Of a stretch of 64,000 bases of DNA, positions 63,793-64,000 are shown piece after piece; position 1 is the first letter of the stretch; each line of letters starts with the position of its first letter. This DNA is from Acanthosepion pharaonis (Eukaryota; Mollusca; Cephalopoda; Sepiida; Sepiidae). Both the position numbers and the translations under genes were made by a program. The stretch lies in assembly GCA_903632075.3 (NCBI GenBank), contig CAHIKZ030000835.1, positions 1,104,501 to 1,168,500 of the forward strand, in the 5' to 3' direction. The notes under the pieces are model-generated. The model was given only the letters and a program-made list of their open reading frames with translations, was not told the origin of the DNA and made no database searches.

Positions 63793-64000
63793 CAGTAGCG
63801 TCCAAAACTAAGGGACAAAATTTTAAAACCTAATATTTGTTAGAAATAACAACTGTGAAAAGCTGAAATTTTGACAACTGGTAGTCGTTATCATCCATAA
63901 TAACATACTAAAATTTGAATCATTTGCAAAGGATAGAAAAAGAATTATAACAATTATTTATTTATTTTCAAATTTGGAACGTCCAAAAGTAAGGGACAAA
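63793..64000 (+). mobile_element. Tc1-like transposon, left end (runs off the window)
   Basis: After TA at 63791-63792 the element begins CAGTAGCGTCCAAAACTAAG then GGACAAA. The motif CGTCCAAAAGTAAGGGACAAA returns at 63980-64000, about 185 bp later in the same sense. That is the IR/DR arrangement (two transposase-binding direct repeats per end) known from several Tc1-like elements. The transposase would lie beyond the right edge. Confidence 0.8.

Overview
The window is nuclear DNA of a repeat-rich invertebrate animal. I cannot fix the taxon. The evidence for this origin is very long simple repeats of many kinds (GAAA, TATC/TAGA, TA, CA/GT, AAT), decayed non-LTR retrotransposons of at least three types, mariner/Tc1-type transposons with TA target sites, and Pol III-type SINEs with tRNA-like and 5S-rRNA-like heads. 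No host gene exon, intact transposase, intact reverse transcriptase, functional tRNA or functional rRNA could be supported. Nearly all the open frames are translations of simple repeats or broken pieces of mobile elements.

Layout. 1-1.8 kb is a polypurine GAAA tract with a loose ~105-bp higher-order period. 2-3.7 kb is a tandem array of ~120-bp units with a tRNA-like box. 3.7-15 kb holds a LINE 3' end, a ~185-bp tandem repeat, a 35-bp minisatellite, a TA-flanked MITE, a composite 5S/tRNA SINE, decayed tRNA-like units and a possible LTR. 15.9-17.7 kb is a compound satellite built on a 14-bp palindrome around CTGCAG. 17.8-21.25 kb is one jockey-like LINE copy (minus strand). It is interrupted twice: by a block of that satellite, with a 160-bp flanking duplication, and by a mariner element at a TA. 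A GT-rich tract follows at 21.26-22.19 kb. 23.3-24.0 kb is a solo LTR with strongly paired hairpins. 24-35 kb is a patchwork of LINE fragments, SINEs, a Tc1-like copy and TA/CA-flanked hairpins. 35.7-37 kb has a Tc2/Kanga-like TA transposon. 38 kb has a second tRNA-like array. 38.9-45.1 kb holds transposase pseudogenes, tRNA-SINEs and more of the jockey-like LINE, one copy split by a retroposon with a 7-bp target duplication. 46.2-46.9 kb is the 3' end of an R2-like LINE. 47.8-48.3 and 51.66-51.88 kb are inverted-repeat elements carrying a hammerhead-like motif. 50.4-54.3 kb is a TATC/TAGA cluster holding another solo LTR and a SINE. 55.6-57.0 kb is a second polypurine tract. 57.4-59.5 kb is the least repetitive stretch. 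The right end has SINEs, a nested Tc1-like copy and the start of another Tc1-like element.

The most notable observations are: (1) an inverted-repeat element with a hammerhead-like core, one covarying stem pair and a paralogous empty site; (2) a SINE family with both a 5S-like and a tRNA-like promoter region, sharing its 3' part with a second SINE family; (3) the solo LTR with paired hairpins, one with a compensatory change and one with a cUACGg loop; (4) movement of a palindromic satellite block into a LINE; (5) perfect-hairpin elements sitting inside TA/CA microsatellites.
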